64,000 bases of DNA from Fidelibacterota bacterium (GCA_016845065.1 JAERTG010000082.1:124001-188000), one strand, 5' to 3'; counted from the stretch's first letter, positions 8,568-17,814 are shown. Numbers and translations are program-made. The notes: generated by a model not told the origin, from the sequence alone.

Positions 8568-11405
8568 CTAATCTTCAGGATTCAAGGTCACCTGAACCAT
8601 TCGATCCATATCAAAATATTTTGCTGCAGCAGCTTGAGCATCTTCAGCTGAAAAACCTTCGATGAGCTCATTGAACTTCATAAAATCTGAAAGTTCACGA
8701 CCTTCACGGTAATACACAGCAAGTGAATTCAACCAATATGAATTCTTCTGGATATTGATCTCACGTTCACGTCGTTGGGATTCTTTCACCTTATCAACGT
8801 TTACTTGATCCGGAGCTTCGCTCATTATTTTTTTAATTTCAACCATTACAGCATCGGTCAATTCCTGAACACGATCTGGAGCACAACCAAAAGTCACGTT
8901 CAGTGTGTATTTTGCAACTGGTTCCTTGGACATACTTGCCCACACACTGACACCGTAGACACCTCCCATATCTTCTCTTAGCACTTCACGTAAACGAATA
9001 CGCAAAACCTGCATCATGGAGTACATGTCATAACGATTCTGCCGGGTATATTCAAATGTACCGGGGAAAACAATGCGCGTGCGGCTTTTTGGCTCCACAC
9101 CTCGTTTAACTTCCTTCTGTACTTTCCCTAGGGGGGCCATAACCCCTTCATCAACCCAAGTTTCGTTTCTGCCAGTAGCCGGAAGTGAACCGAGATACTG
9201 TAGAATCAGCGGTAACATGGTCTCATTTGTGAAATTGCCAACAAAGAGAAAAGTAAAATCACCTGCGTCCTGGAAACGATCATCGTAAAGTTCCTGAGCA
9301 CGGTTAAGATCAACCAGGTCAAGTTTTGCTACTGTCATTGGTTGACGACGGGGGTGATAGCGATTCATCGTTGCATTGAGTGTATCGCTATAGGCAGCCT
9401 CAGGGCTTAGAGTTTTATTTTCAAGTTGTGCGCGAAATTGAGTCATCAGCGCTGCAACTGCTTCTTCATCCTGACGACTTGCTGTAAATTGCAGGTAGAT
9501 CATCTGGAACAGCATTTCGAGATCGTTAGGTGAAACAGATCCACGTAAACCTTCATAGAGGGCATTGATATAAGGAGTGGTAGCAACCTCTTTTCCAGCC
9601 ATCAATTTCTGTAAATCCATGAGACTGAAATTCCCAAGGCCACTATAGTCCATGAGTTTGTCAGCCATTTTGCCAGTGACCAGGTCTTCATCTTTAAAGA
9701 CAGAATATCCACCAGGACTATAGGCCTGGAAAAGGATTTCATCATTCTTAAAGTCAGTAGTTTTTAAGACCACCCTTACACCGTTACTCAGACGCAATTC
9801 ATGGGTATCGATGTCTTCATCATATTTCTTCTCAACAACTTCACCTGCCATAGGAAGCTGGGAGATGAGTGGTTCTGTGGATACCTGATCCACATAGGGG
9901 TCAATATTCAACGTTGCAATACTGGCCATGACTGCAGCAAGGTCAGCTTCATCTGGTACGGTTACTCCCTCTTTCTCTGGTCCTGAAGCCATGACAACAC
10001 GGTTTTCATCTGTGATGAATTTCTGTGCCAGTGCGTTTACCTCATCCAGACCGATACCAGGTATGGTTTCCCGGTAAAGTTGGTACTCATATGCGATACC
10101 AGAAACAGCTTCTTCTTCCAGGAAGCGGCGAATGAGTTCTGAGGCATAACCACGGGACTCTTGCTTATCTCGCTCCTGATAAAGTGCTTCCATTGATCTG
10201 AGAACTGATTTTTTGGCGCGATCTAATTCTGTTGAGGTGAAACCATGACGACGAACTCGTTCACCCTCAATCAGAACAGCTTCCAGTCCTGCAGGAATTC
10301 CTCCATCTACGACACCTGCACCCAGAGCAACCATATCAGCGGTTCGTGCCCAGCCCCATTTGGTGGAGAAAGCGTAAAGGAAGGGTGCATTCGCTTTCTG
10401 GGAGAACTCACTAAACCGTGCATTAAGCATTTCATGGTAGGTCCGCTCTACGATATTGTCACGATATTCACCTGCAGTCCGGTCAATCCTTGAGGGGTGT
10501 TTGAAGAGAATATTTACGCTGGAACGGGTTGCTTCTGGATCAGAAGCAATTGCATATAATACCTCTGCTTGGCCAGGCACATCATATACAGTACGATCTC
10601 TCGTTTCAGTGGCCGTGGGAATAGCTCCAAAAAGTGACTTGATTCTGGCTTCTATATCTGCGGGATCAAAATCTCCAACAGCCACTACGGCCATTAGATC
10701 TGGTCTATACCAATCCTTGTAAAAACGTCTCACACTTTCATGACTGGCATTTTTTATCACATCCATTGATCCGATTGGAAGTCTGTCAGCATAGCGTGAG
10801 CCTTTAAAAAGAATGGGGATCTGCTTGTCAAAAATTCGTTGACCAGCTCCCTGTCCCAGACGCCACTCTTCAACAACAACACCACGTTCCTTGTCGATTT
10901 CTTCCCCTTCGAGACTCACTTTGTGAGCCCAATTCTCTAGGATCTTGAAACCTGTTGCCATCTGATTTACACTATCGGTAGGCACCTGAAGCATATATAC
11001 TGTCTCATCAAAACTGGTATAGGCGTTCAGGTCTGGGCCAAATCGCATTCCAATCCCCTCCAGATAGTTGACCAGATCCTGTTTGGGAAAGTCTTCAGTT
11101 CCATTAAAAGCAAGATGTTCCAGAAGGTGGGCCAGACCGAGCTGATCCTCATCTTCCATTATCGAGCCGGCATTGATAACCAGACGTAATTCAGCACGAT
11201 TCTCAGGCTTGCCATTCTGTTTAATAAAATATTTTAACCCGTTGTCCAACTGCCCTTCAATAAGACTTGGATCAGTAGGCATTTGAGCATTTAAATCAAT
11301 CCCCTTTTCATCTGCATCCTGGCCTGTGAAAACACAAGCAGACATGAGAAGCGTGAGTGCGATCAGGAATGACAGTAATCCTAGATGTGATCGTGAGCGG
11401 TGCAT
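8568..11405 (-). CDS. M16 family zinc metalloprotease (PqqL-like), lipoprotein
   Basis: A ~945-residue insulinase/pitrilysin-type peptidase with the inverted zinc motif HLLEH (His93, Glu96, His97) in the N-terminal half and the usual second, inactive M16 half. The single-chain two-repeat length matches PqqL-type zinc proteases of Gram-negative bacteria. The signal sequence ends in LLMSAC, so it is probably lipid-anchored in the periplasm. I use the ATG at 11405, preceded by AAGGGAG. The frame extends to 11447 but the extra residues precede the signal peptide. A TATAAT box is 41 bases upstream and a strong terminator follows, so it is transcribed alone. Confidence 0.9.
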   Translation of the reverse strand: MHRSRSHLGLLSFLIALTLLMSACVFTGQDADEKGIDLNAQMPTDPSLIEGQLDNGLKYFIKQNGKPENRAELRLVINAGSIMEDEDQLGLAHLLEHLAFNGTEDFPKQDLVNYLEGIGMRFGPDLNAYTSFDETVYMLQVPTDSVNQMATGFKILENWAHKVSLEGEEIDKERGVVVEEWRLGQGAGQRIFDKQIPILFKGSRYADRLPIGSMDVIKNASHESVRRFYKDWYRPDLMAVVAVGDFDPADIEARIKSLFGAIPTATETRDRTVYDVPGQAEVLYAIASDPEATRSSVNILFKHPSRIDRTAGEYRDNIVERTYHEMLNARFSEFSQKANAPFLYAFSTKWGWARTADMVALGAGVVDGGIPAGLEAVLIEGERVRRHGFTSTELDRAKKSVLRSMEALYQERDKQESRGYASELIRRFLEEEAVSGIAYEYQLYRETIPGIGLDEVNALAQKFITDENRVVMASGPEKEGVTVPDEADLAAVMASIATLNIDPYVDQVSTEPLISQLPMAGEVVEKKYDEDIDTHELRLSNGVRVVLKTTDFKNDEILFQAYSPGGYSVFKDEDLVTGKMADKLMDYSGLGNFSLMDLQKLMAGKEVATTPYINALYEGLRGSVSPNDLEMLFQMIYLQFTASRQDEEAVAALMTQFRAQLENKTLSPEAAYSDTLNATMNRYHPRRQPMTVAKLDLVDLNRAQELYDDRFQDAGDFTFLFVGNFTNETMLPLILQYLGSLPATGRNETWVDEGVMAPLGKVQKEVKRGVEPKSRTRIVFPGTFEYTRQNRYDMYSMMQVLRIRLREVLREDMGGVYGVSVWASMSKEPVAKYTLNVTFGCAPDRVQELTDAVMVEIKKIMSEAPDQVNVDKVKESQRREREINIQKNSYWLNSLAVYYREGRELSDFMKFNELIEGFSAEDAQAAAAKYFDMDRMVQVTLNPED

Positions 11406-11445
11406 ATTTATTTCTCCCTTATTCAATATCAAAAAATTGCACGCC

Positions 11446-11451
11446 ATTATA
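11446..11451 (-). promoter_or_regulatory. Candidate -10 box (TATAAT) of the M16 protease gene
   Basis: A perfect TATAAT on the minus strand 41 bases upstream of the chosen ATG. The -35 region is weak (ATAACA at 18-bp spacing). The 230-bp gap between the C26 peptidase gene and this one is otherwise featureless apart from short inverted repeats. Confidence 0.35.
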
Positions 11452-11635
11452 ATCCTAAACCGGTGTGAATGTTATGCATACTTGCTTACAGTAAAATAAC
11501 GCGAGAAACGATAAATCCTTGTCTCCCTCTTCTCGAGAAGTGATTTGACATGGGGAACTCCTGATTCTTGGATGTCCCAGGTACTCGAGCACCGCACTTC
11601 GTACGCGAAGGCTAAACCATCTAACAAAGGGGTGA

Positions 11636-12346
11636 TTATTTTGATGCTCTGGATACCAGCCATTTGAACAGATCAATACCAATGATATCATTGATTTCTG
11701 ATTCAGGATGCCACTGGACTGCCAATAGAGGAATGGATTTGTCTTTGGGCTCAAGTGCTTCTATGAGACCATCATCACTTCGACCTGTGATACGCAAAAG
11801 TTCTGGTATTTCCTTTATAGCTTGATGATGAGCACTGTTTGTTTCTGCGATGAGTTTAGCCGTCAGCTGGTGAAGAAGTGATTTTTGTTCAAGGCTTACA
11901 TCGTGTCGGGCTTCAAACCAGTCACCAATTTTGTGAATAATGGGATTCTTGACTTGAGAAGGAATGTCTTGATATAGAGATCCCCCCAGGAACACATTAA
12001 CCTCCTGCATTCCCAGACAAATGGCTAAGGTGGGTATTTTGTTTTCCCAGACATACTCAAAAATTTCCCGATCATGTTCCCCGCGTCGTAAATGAAATGG
12101 TTTGGGGGTCAAGGGTTCAGCAGACTCCCCATAGTATTTGGGGTGAAGATCATCTCCCCCAGTAAGAATCACCCCATCTAATTTCCTCATTAGTAGTGAA
12201 AGATCTTCTCGCTGGATAATTGGGGGAATTAATACGGGAAGTCCGCCAGCACGTTGTACACTGTCTGTATAGGACTTGCCCAGGATGCTACGATCCATCT
12301 CTTTGTGCTCATAATATGATGGGCTGAGACCAATCAGGGGTTTCAT
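11636..12346 (-). CDS. Gamma-glutamyl-gamma-aminobutyrate hydrolase family protein (peptidase C26)
   Basis: A class I glutamine-amidotransferase-fold hydrolase of the PuuD/C26 family, which hydrolyses gamma-glutamyl amides. The oxyanion region is LTGGDDLHP (~62-69), the nucleophile Cys110 lies in AICLGMQEVNVFLGG, and the His213/Glu215 pair is in QWHPESE. The usual C-R-G-M-Q around the nucleophile is C-L-G-M-Q here. The start overlaps the stop of the amidohydrolase gene by four bases (ATGA), so it is the third gene of a coupled BtpA / amidohydrolase / C26 operon. Substrate unknown. Confidence 0.85.
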   Translation of the reverse strand: MKPLIGLSPSYYEHKEMDRSILGKSYTDSVQRAGGLPVLIPPIIQREDLSLLMRKLDGVILTGGDDLHPKYYGESAEPLTPKPFHLRRGEHDREIFEYVWENKIPTLAICLGMQEVNVFLGGSLYQDIPSQVKNPIIHKIGDWFEARHDVSLEQKSLLHQLTAKLIAETNSAHHQAIKEIPELLRITGRSDDGLIEALEPKDKSIPLLAVQWHPESEINDIIGIDLFKWLVSRASK

Positions 12347-13914
12347 ACTTTATCGCCTGCGATATAAACGGCTCGAATGAATCCAGCAGGAATCTCATCA
12401 ATTGCATCGAGATGTTGAAAGTCAGGATCCAGAATCACGAAATCAGCTAGATGTCCAGGTTTTAATATTCCCAGGTCATTTTCACGAAAACCGGCATAGG
12501 CTGCAAGGCGAGTATGTGCTTCTAGTGAGTCATTCAAGCCAATTGCCTCATCCATATACCATCCTGCTCTATGAACTGCTCCATGGATAGTGGCAATTGG
12601 ATCAGCTGGTGAAACAGGCCAGTCCGATCCAAAGGCCAGGACTGCATCTGCCTGTTTCAAAGACTGAAATGGATAAGCATAGTCACAGCGATCCCCTAAC
12701 AATTTTTCAGCATAGAGCGAATCGTCCACGCAATGCGCGGGTTGAACGGATGCGATAACATCGTGTTCTGCAAATCGGGGTTGATCCTGAGGGTGAATGT
12801 GCTGAGCATGTTCAATTCGGAAACGTCGATCTCTGGGACCATTATCCTGAATGACTTTCTCGAAGATATCCAGGACCTCACGTACGGCTCGGTCACCGAT
12901 GGCATGTATCACACTCTGGTATCCCATTTTATCTGCATCACCAATAGTTCTGTGAATCAGATCCACATCTTTCCATTGACTATCATATATACCAGCTGAT
13001 TCAGGACTATCATCATAAGATTCCAGCATAAGTGCAGTATGTGAACCAAGACTCCCATCACAAAACCCTTTGAGACCCTTGTACTGGAAGAAATCATTTT
13101 CATAAATGCCTTCTTGCAGCAGGACTTTCATTTCCTGCCATTTAAGGATGGGTGTATAAGCTGTTACTCTTACCTTCAGCTTTCCCGCCCTGGCCATCTT
13201 TTGTAGAAAGTGGAAGTGGTTCATATCATGGATCATATCTCCTACTGAGGTTACGCCACGCTCTAGCAAATAGTGTTGAGAAGCCTCAAGGTTGTTCTGG
13301 AGTTCTGATTCAGTCTCCTCGGGTATCTTATTGAATACCATTTCCATAGCTTCTTCACGCAAAATACCTGTGGGCTCTCCCGTTTCATCGCGGTCGATGA
13401 CGCCAGCTTGTGGGTCAGGTGTTTCGCATGTAATCCCAGCTAACTCGAGAGCCGCAGAACTGGCAAGTCCTGAATGTCCATCGTGTCGCGTAAGAATCAT
13501 GGGGTGTCCCGGTGCTGCTTCATCCAGCCAGCTTCGGTGAGGAAAACTACCGTCTGTAAAATGATGTTCATTCCACCCCCCTCCCTTAAGCCAGGATCCT
13601 GGTTGACGACCAGATGCGAGCTTTTTTACGATTTCGATAAATTCCATTTTTGAGGTGGCGTCTTGTGCAGGAATGGTCAAGAGTGTCTCTCCCCCCCACA
13701 AAAAATGCACATGTGCATCGATAAAGCCCGGTACCATGATGGCACCCTTGAGATCGATGGTTTCCGTTGTCGCATCACCGTATTGGGACAGATTATCGCC
13801 CACAGCAAGAATAGACTTCCCTCTTGTAGCCAATTGTGAAGCCTGAGGTTGCTCTTTATCCTGAGTGAGAAGAATACCATTGATAAATAATTTGTCTGCG
13901 ACTGTATAGCTCAT
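12343..13914 (-). CDS. Metal-dependent amidohydrolase, YtcJ-like
   Basis: A 523-residue amidohydrolase-superfamily enzyme. The small beta-sandwich N-terminus leads into VPGFIDAHVHFLWGG, with the metal ligands His68 and His70. RIEHAQH near residue 350 supplies further ligands and GSDWPVSP near the C-terminus the catalytic Asp. This layout is typical of YtcJ/LAF3-like predicted N-acyl amidohydrolases, usually 500-550 residues. Both ends overlap neighbours by four bases: upstream the BtpA-like gene and downstream the C26 peptidase. The three proteins are therefore likely made together, perhaps to degrade a gamma-glutamyl or N-acyl amine; that is inference. Confidence 0.85.
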   Translation of the reverse strand: MSYTVADKLFINGILLTQDKEQPQASQLATRGKSILAVGDNLSQYGDATTETIDLKGAIMVPGFIDAHVHFLWGGETLLTIPAQDATSKMEFIEIVKKLASGRQPGSWLKGGGWNEHHFTDGSFPHRSWLDEAAPGHPMILTRHDGHSGLASSAALELAGITCETPDPQAGVIDRDETGEPTGILREEAMEMVFNKIPEETESELQNNLEASQHYLLERGVTSVGDMIHDMNHFHFLQKMARAGKLKVRVTAYTPILKWQEMKVLLQEGIYENDFFQYKGLKGFCDGSLGSHTALMLESYDDSPESAGIYDSQWKDVDLIHRTIGDADKMGYQSVIHAIGDRAVREVLDIFEKVIQDNGPRDRRFRIEHAQHIHPQDQPRFAEHDVIASVQPAHCVDDSLYAEKLLGDRCDYAYPFQSLKQADAVLAFGSDWPVSPADPIATIHGAVHRAGWYMDEAIGLNDSLEAHTRLAAYAGFRENDLGILKPGHLADFVILDPDFQHLDAIDEIPAGFIRAVYIAGDKV

Positions 13915-14726
13915 TGGACAAGGTCCTGCCGTGCTTGTGCAAGAGCTTCAAGTCGTCGTGGATCCGGCTCATTCATCCAGTTTCCGTCATGCTTAAAATA
14001 ACTGCCCACAATAAATGCATCAGCAAGGTCAATGATTTCATGTAGACCCTCGGGAGTAACACCGCTCCCAACCAGTACAGGCAACTGGGCGTTTTGATAA
14101 ACACGATTTAATTCCTGGGGGTCCACAGGTTTACCAGTATGGGTTCCAGTTACTATTACACCATCACTCAAGAAGAATTCTGCAGCCTCTACGGTGTCTT
14201 CCAGTGAGACATCATCTGTTATCGAATGACTGCTGTGCTTTTTCTTAACGTCAGTATAAATCTGAATCTGATTTGCACCGATTTGCTTTCTGAAACGGAG
14301 AAGTTCACCTGCATCTGATTGTAGCAAACCTTCATCGGCCATATGGCCAAACACAAATCCTTCTGCACGGATGAATTGGAAGTCTGATGCCTGTGCGACT
14401 GAAAGTGCTGCTTGATTCGCACCGGCGAGAATCTGCAGCCCCAGAGGCAGGTCTGTTGTCTGGCGAACATCCGAACATATACGGGTCAAGGCTGCGACAA
14501 TTTCAGGACCGATATCCCTGTTCAAATAGGGTACATCATGCATATTTTCCAGCATGATCGCCTGTATACCATTCGCAGCCAGAATCTTGGCTTCCTTCAC
14601 AGCCTGTTGGGCGATATCTGATACAGATAACTGGTTTAATGGGGTTCCTGGAAGTGCCTGAACATGGATCATACCAATCAGGTTTTTGTCCTGCTTAAAA
14701 ATGCTAGAAAAATGAGTAGTCTGCAT
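13911..14726 (-). CDS. BtpA/SgcQ family TIM-barrel protein
   Basis: The opening LIGMIHVQALPGTP and the stretches IMLENMHDVPY, RAEGFVFGHMADEG, DGVIVTGTHTGKPVD and VLVGSGVTPEG mark the BtpA family. The family is named for a cyanobacterial factor affecting photosystem I stability, but it is widespread in non-photosynthetic bacteria and archaea (SgcQ of E. coli), where its activity is unknown. It is the first gene of a three-gene unit with 4-nt overlaps and is preceded after 55 bp by a GNAT gene. A metabolic role in this non-phototrophic setting is more likely than a photosystem role. Confidence 0.88.
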   Translation of the reverse strand: MQTTHFSSIFKQDKNLIGMIHVQALPGTPLNQLSVSDIAQQAVKEAKILAANGIQAIMLENMHDVPYLNRDIGPEIVAALTRICSDVRQTTDLPLGLQILAGANQAALSVAQASDFQFIRAEGFVFGHMADEGLLQSDAGELLRFRKQIGANQIQIYTDVKKKHSSHSITDDVSLEDTVEAAEFFLSDGVIVTGTHTGKPVDPQELNRVYQNAQLPVLVGSGVTPEGLHEIIDLADAFIVGSYFKHDGNWMNEPDPRRLEALAQARQDLVQ

Positions 14727-14781
14727 ACCGGCCTTTTCGTTAATTTTTTCTTATGGGCATAATGTAGGGTAAGTCGTCAGA

Positions 14782-15282
14782 CTATTCCGTCCCCAACCAT
14801 TTGTACATCACTAGGGCATCAATTAAACCATTTATGGGATGATTAAAAGCCTTTGGAAGTCGACCAACTATTTCAAAACCAAGTTTTGTCCATAGACGAA
14901 TTGCACCCTCATTACTTGAGGCGACAAAATTGAATTGCATGGCTTGGTATCCCAATTTCTTAGCAACTTTTTGGGAATGTTCACACATTGATGAAGCCAG
15001 CCCCTGTCCTCGGGCCGTAGAAGAAACCATATAGCCACAGTTGCAAACATGCTGACCTGGACCCAATTGATTAGATTTGATATAATATGTCCCCAGAACC
15101 TCATTATCCACAGTAACCAGGTACGTTTCTCTCGGGGTCGTTATCCAGACCTCGAATGCATCTATTTTATTGATATTGCGGGGATATGCATAGGTGTCAC
15201 CAGATCTGACTATTTCCTGAAAGAGTGGCCAAATCTGTTCAAAATCTCGGGCCTGTGCCTTCCTAATCACTTGTGAACTCAA
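14782..15282 (-). CDS. GNAT family N-acetyltransferase
   Basis: The acetyl-CoA binding motif A is visible as YMVSSTARGQGLASSMCEHSQ, with the R-G-Q-G-L/A signature. It is followed by FNFVASSNEGAIRLWTKLGFEIVGRLP, the classic motif B of Rim-like GNATs. The substrate amine cannot be read from the sequence. The start is a TTG at 15282 with AAGGAAG about ten bases before it; no ATG lies near the family N-terminus. It begins 17 bp after the methyltransferase gene in the same direction. Confidence 0.85.
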   Translation of the reverse strand: MSSQVIRKAQARDFEQIWPLFQEIVRSGDTYAYPRNINKIDAFEVWITTPRETYLVTVDNEVLGTYYIKSNQLGPGQHVCNCGYMVSSTARGQGLASSMCEHSQKVAKKLGYQAMQFNFVASSNEGAIRLWTKLGFEIVGRLPKAFNHPINGLIDALVMYKWLGTE

Positions 15283-15299
15283 GGTGCAATCGCTTCCTT

Positions 15300-16028
15300 T
15301 TATTTGTGGGTTTTAAGGTGTAGTTGTCGTGGTCTTTTCATGCCAAATTGTCTTAGACTCTCTTTTATCTTTTCAGCCTTTTCATTCAAGGCCTCAAACC
15401 CTGGCTTCGCGCGTTCTCCTTGCACCAGATCATCAATACTGGATTCCATTTCTTGGATTTCAACGCTGTCAATGATAACCTGCTTTTCATTGAAGATGAT
15501 TTGTTTTTTAATGATACTTAAACCTTTATCCATCACGAGATTCACAATCTCATCTGATGAGTAGGTCGTATCATGGAAGGTACCGTTGAGTCGATCAACT
15601 TCAGCTCTCAAGGCATGGAACCTACAGTAGGTTTGCTCAGCTTCTGAAAGATCATTCCTCACCATCTCAGTAATGATGATCTGACCCTCAGAATGAAGCA
15701 GTCTCTTGAGTTCCTTAAACACGCTATCTTTATCTCGAAGATGATGCAGGGTGTTGGAAAGGGTGATAGTTGAGAATTGGTTTGATTCAATGGGCAGCGG
15801 AAGAACGTCCTGGGTAATAAATTTAACCCGGTAGTTAGTCAGGTATTCTTTGGCTTGTTCAACAGCTTTTGGATTGATATCAATGGCGGTTACTGTCGTG
15901 AAAGAGGCGTTCTGATCCAATACAAACTTAAGAAATCCACCCGTGCCGCAGCCAAATTCCAGATAGTTCCCCAGTTTCAATTTTTTTAATTGTGTACCTA
16001 ACGCAGGGTACTCTTCATACATGATCAT
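15300..16028 (-). CDS. Class I SAM-dependent methyltransferase
   Basis: Motif I is YLEFGCGTGGF (~22-32), followed by the ribose-binding acidic loop (TAIDINPKAVEQAKEYL), motif II (FITQDVLPLP) and NTLHHLRDKDSVFKELKRLL, giving a Methyltransf_11/25-type Rossmann core. The extra C-terminal part (~165-242) is helical and charged. The substrate is unknown. The start overlaps the stop of the CoA-binding-protein gene by four bases, so the two are probably translationally coupled. Confidence 0.83.
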   Translation of the reverse strand: MIMYEEYPALGTQLKKLKLGNYLEFGCGTGGFLKFVLDQNASFTTVTAIDINPKAVEQAKEYLTNYRVKFITQDVLPLPIESNQFSTITLSNTLHHLRDKDSVFKELKRLLHSEGQIIITEMVRNDLSEAEQTYCRFHALRAEVDRLNGTFHDTTYSSDEIVNLVMDKGLSIIKKQIIFNEKQVIIDSVEIQEMESSIDDLVQGERAKPGFEALNEKAEKIKESLRQFGMKRPRQLHLKTHK

Positions 16029-16507
16029 TCCAGATTATTATGGTCTCTAGGCAGCTTGCCGAATAGACCCCTTAGCCAATGATGAAACTTGTGCAATCCG
16101 CGGGGTTGTGCAAACATCAGTATGCATTCGCCGTGGATAACATCCATGTTATGTTCCGTGCAATACCTAATAGCATCTGGTGAATCAGATCCTTGCTGCA
16201 TCCAGATTTTCTTGATCCCTGAGGCATTTGCTTCCCGCACCATCATTTCAGTCTGCACTGGGGGTACCACATTTATCAATCCGCTAACTTCTTTTGGTAA
16301 TTCAGCCAGTGACGCATAGCAATCAAAACCATCTATTTTATCTGCGGTTGGGTGAACCAAAAATATTTCATAACCTTTACTGCTCAACTCCTTAAGGACA
16401 ATATTACCGAATTTCTTGGATTTGCTAGACGCCCCAACTATAACCATTGTTTTTTGTGTCAGAAACGACTCAATTAATTTTTGTTTGATCATCATCCCCT
16501 CGTTCAA
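16025..16507 (-). CDS. CoA-binding (Rossmann, YccU-type) protein
   Basis: A single CoA_binding_2-type domain: MVIVGASSKSKKFGNIVLKEL (nucleotide loop), then FLVHPTADKIDGFDCYASLAELP, VVPPVQTEMMVREANASGIKKIWMQ and a C-terminal ECILMFAQPRG. Members bind CoA and are thought to be scaffold or regulatory proteins. The frame starts at a TTG (16507) with GGA six bases before it. An ATG pair at 16495/16492 is the alternative but leaves almost no room for a ribosome-binding site. It lies 11 bp after the DUF188 gene. Confidence 0.8.
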   Translation of the reverse strand: MNEGMMIKQKLIESFLTQKTMVIVGASSKSKKFGNIVLKELSSKGYEIFLVHPTADKIDGFDCYASLAELPKEVSGLINVVPPVQTEMMVREANASGIKKIWMQQGSDSPDAIRYCTEHNMDVIHGECILMFAQPRGLHKFHHWLRGLFGKLPRDHNNLE

Positions 16508-16518
16508 TGGTTTCCAGA

Positions 16519-16968
16519 TTATCTCCGTCTGATTGACTGTATTACAACATCCAATTTCTGGAGAAACTCTGATCGGTCCTTCTGGGTTATTGGTGGTGGT
16601 CCACCGGTTATCTCCCCAGCACCACGCAATTCAGAAAGAAGATCACGGGTTGCCAGAGTCTGACCAATATTGTCATCAGTAAATCGTTTACCCGTAGGAC
16701 TCAGAACTTCAGCCCCACCTGATATACAGCGCCCAGCAAGAGGTATATCAGCTGTAATCACCACATCGCCAATTTCCACATGATCGACTATCCAATCATC
16801 TGCTTCATCAAAGCCATCACCGACTAGTTCCAGCTTGATACGTGGACTGTTGGGTACACGCATTCGTGAGTTTGCTACGATGCTAACCTCCAGCTCGTAT
16901 CGATCTGCTACTCGATATACTTCGCTTTTAACAGGACAAGCATCTGCATCTACATATATATGAAGCAA
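16519..16968 (-). CDS. DUF188 family protein (YaiI/YqxD)
   Basis: The N-terminal IYVDADACPVKSEVYRVA is the signature of the UPF0178/DUF188 family, followed by VVITADIPLAGRCI and GAEVLSPTGKRFTDDNIG. The fold is PIN-like with conserved acidic residues, so a nuclease activity is suspected, but the function is not established. The length (149) is normal. The start codon is a TTG placed directly after the TAA of the beta-lactamase gene, implying coupled translation. Confidence 0.88.
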   Translation of the reverse strand: MLHIYVDADACPVKSEVYRVADRYELEVSIVANSRMRVPNSPRIKLELVGDGFDEADDWIVDHVEIGDVVITADIPLAGRCISGGAEVLSPTGKRFTDDNIGQTLATRDLLSELRGAGEITGGPPPITQKDRSEFLQKLDVVIQSIRRR

Positions 16969-17781
16969 TTAGTTTCGTGCCTCCCAATTTGCAGGTAATA
17001 TTCCGATCATATGCATTGCTTCTCGGGCGATTTCTTTTTGTTTGCCATAAATTTCATTTGAGGGGATCTCTATATTGATGCTAAAGAACCAGACATCGTC
17101 CTTTGTTGTAACATAACCAACCCACCAGGCATGTTCACCATCAGTTCGGATGGCCCAACCTGTTTTGGCCCGTATTGTATAGGCATCTGTCTCCTCAAAA
17201 ACCATGATCTCTTTCAATAAGTCCATATTTTCTTGATTGATCGGTAGATCATTTCTATAAATCTTCTTCAAGAAGGTAATTTGCTCTTCAGGTGTTATCC
17301 GAAGATCTCCCTCCAGCCAAAATATGTCGACATCAGGTCCAGTCTTCTTATTCCCGTAATTAAATTGATGAAAGTAGCTAAGGTATTTGTCGTTCCCAAT
17401 GCGTCGAGCCAGTTCCTGATAATACCAAACACATGAAACAGGAAATGCCGATCTAAGGGAATGATCCTGGTTCCAGGCATCAACAAAACGAACCTTACCA
17501 TCCCACTTAAACATTTCATCAGGACTGGAGATAACCCGTTCTTCCAGGGCGATCAGAGTATTTGGGATTTTAAAGGTTGAAGCTGGTAAAAAAGGAGTCC
17601 TCCCTCTCTCTGGGTAGGCAAAATACTGCTCGCTACCATCCAGATTGGAGATGAGAATTGTTCCTTCGATATCTCTCTCTGTAAATAGGTCTTCCAGGGC
17701 ATGCTGAGTCACCTTCTCGGAACAGGAGAAAATACATATCCCAACAAACATCAAGATCACTCGTCTGTTGATGCTGCGCAT
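16969..17781 (-). CDS. Class D (OXA-type) beta-lactamase, probable lipoprotein
   Basis: All class D active-site boxes are present in order and spacing: STFK (Ser68 nucleophile, Lys71 that is carbamylated in the family), S-C-V (116-118), YGN (142-144), FWLEG (Trp155, the residue that protects the carbamylated Lys) and KTGW (206-209), followed by AWWVGYV. The length (270) is typical. The signal peptide ends in IFSC (Cys20), so this enzyme may be lipid-anchored rather than free in the periplasm. It is embedded without gaps in a run of ordinary chromosomal genes, with no mobile element, integron or regulator nearby. It therefore looks intrinsic. Hydrolytic spectrum cannot be judged; a BlaR-type sensor function is unlikely because there is no transmembrane sensor region. 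Confidence 0.9.
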   Translation of the reverse strand: MRSINRRVILMFVGICIFSCSEKVTQHALEDLFTERDIEGTILISNLDGSEQYFAYPERGRTPFLPASTFKIPNTLIALEERVISSPDEMFKWDGKVRFVDAWNQDHSLRSAFPVSCVWYYQELARRIGNDKYLSYFHQFNYGNKKTGPDVDIFWLEGDLRITPEEQITFLKKIYRNDLPINQENMDLLKEIMVFEETDAYTIRAKTGWAIRTDGEHAWWVGYVTTKDDVWFFSINIEIPSNEIYGKQKEIAREAMHMIGILPANWEARN

Positions 17782-17814
17782 ATTGATCTCCTTCCTCTAG
17801 TTTAGTAAAGGTAG

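Noticed and set aside
8053-8571. 172-codon plus-strand frame opposite the AlkA-like gene
   Set aside because: Antisense of a well-supported gene; it has no family resemblance and runs through the M16 terminator.
11455-11754. 99-codon minus-strand frame between the C26 peptidase and M16 genes
   Set aside because: Overlaps the real C26 gene in another frame and shows no coding character; the C26 gene end (LFKWLVSRASK) is natural, so no frameshift is needed.
13911-14726. BtpA as evidence for a phototroph
   Set aside because: No photosystem, pigment or carbon-fixation gene is in the window, and BtpA homologues are common in heterotrophs.
16969-17781. BlaR/MecR-type sensor instead of a beta-lactamase
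   Set aside because: No membrane-embedded zinc protease or multi-helix N-terminus and no BlaI-like gene next to it.
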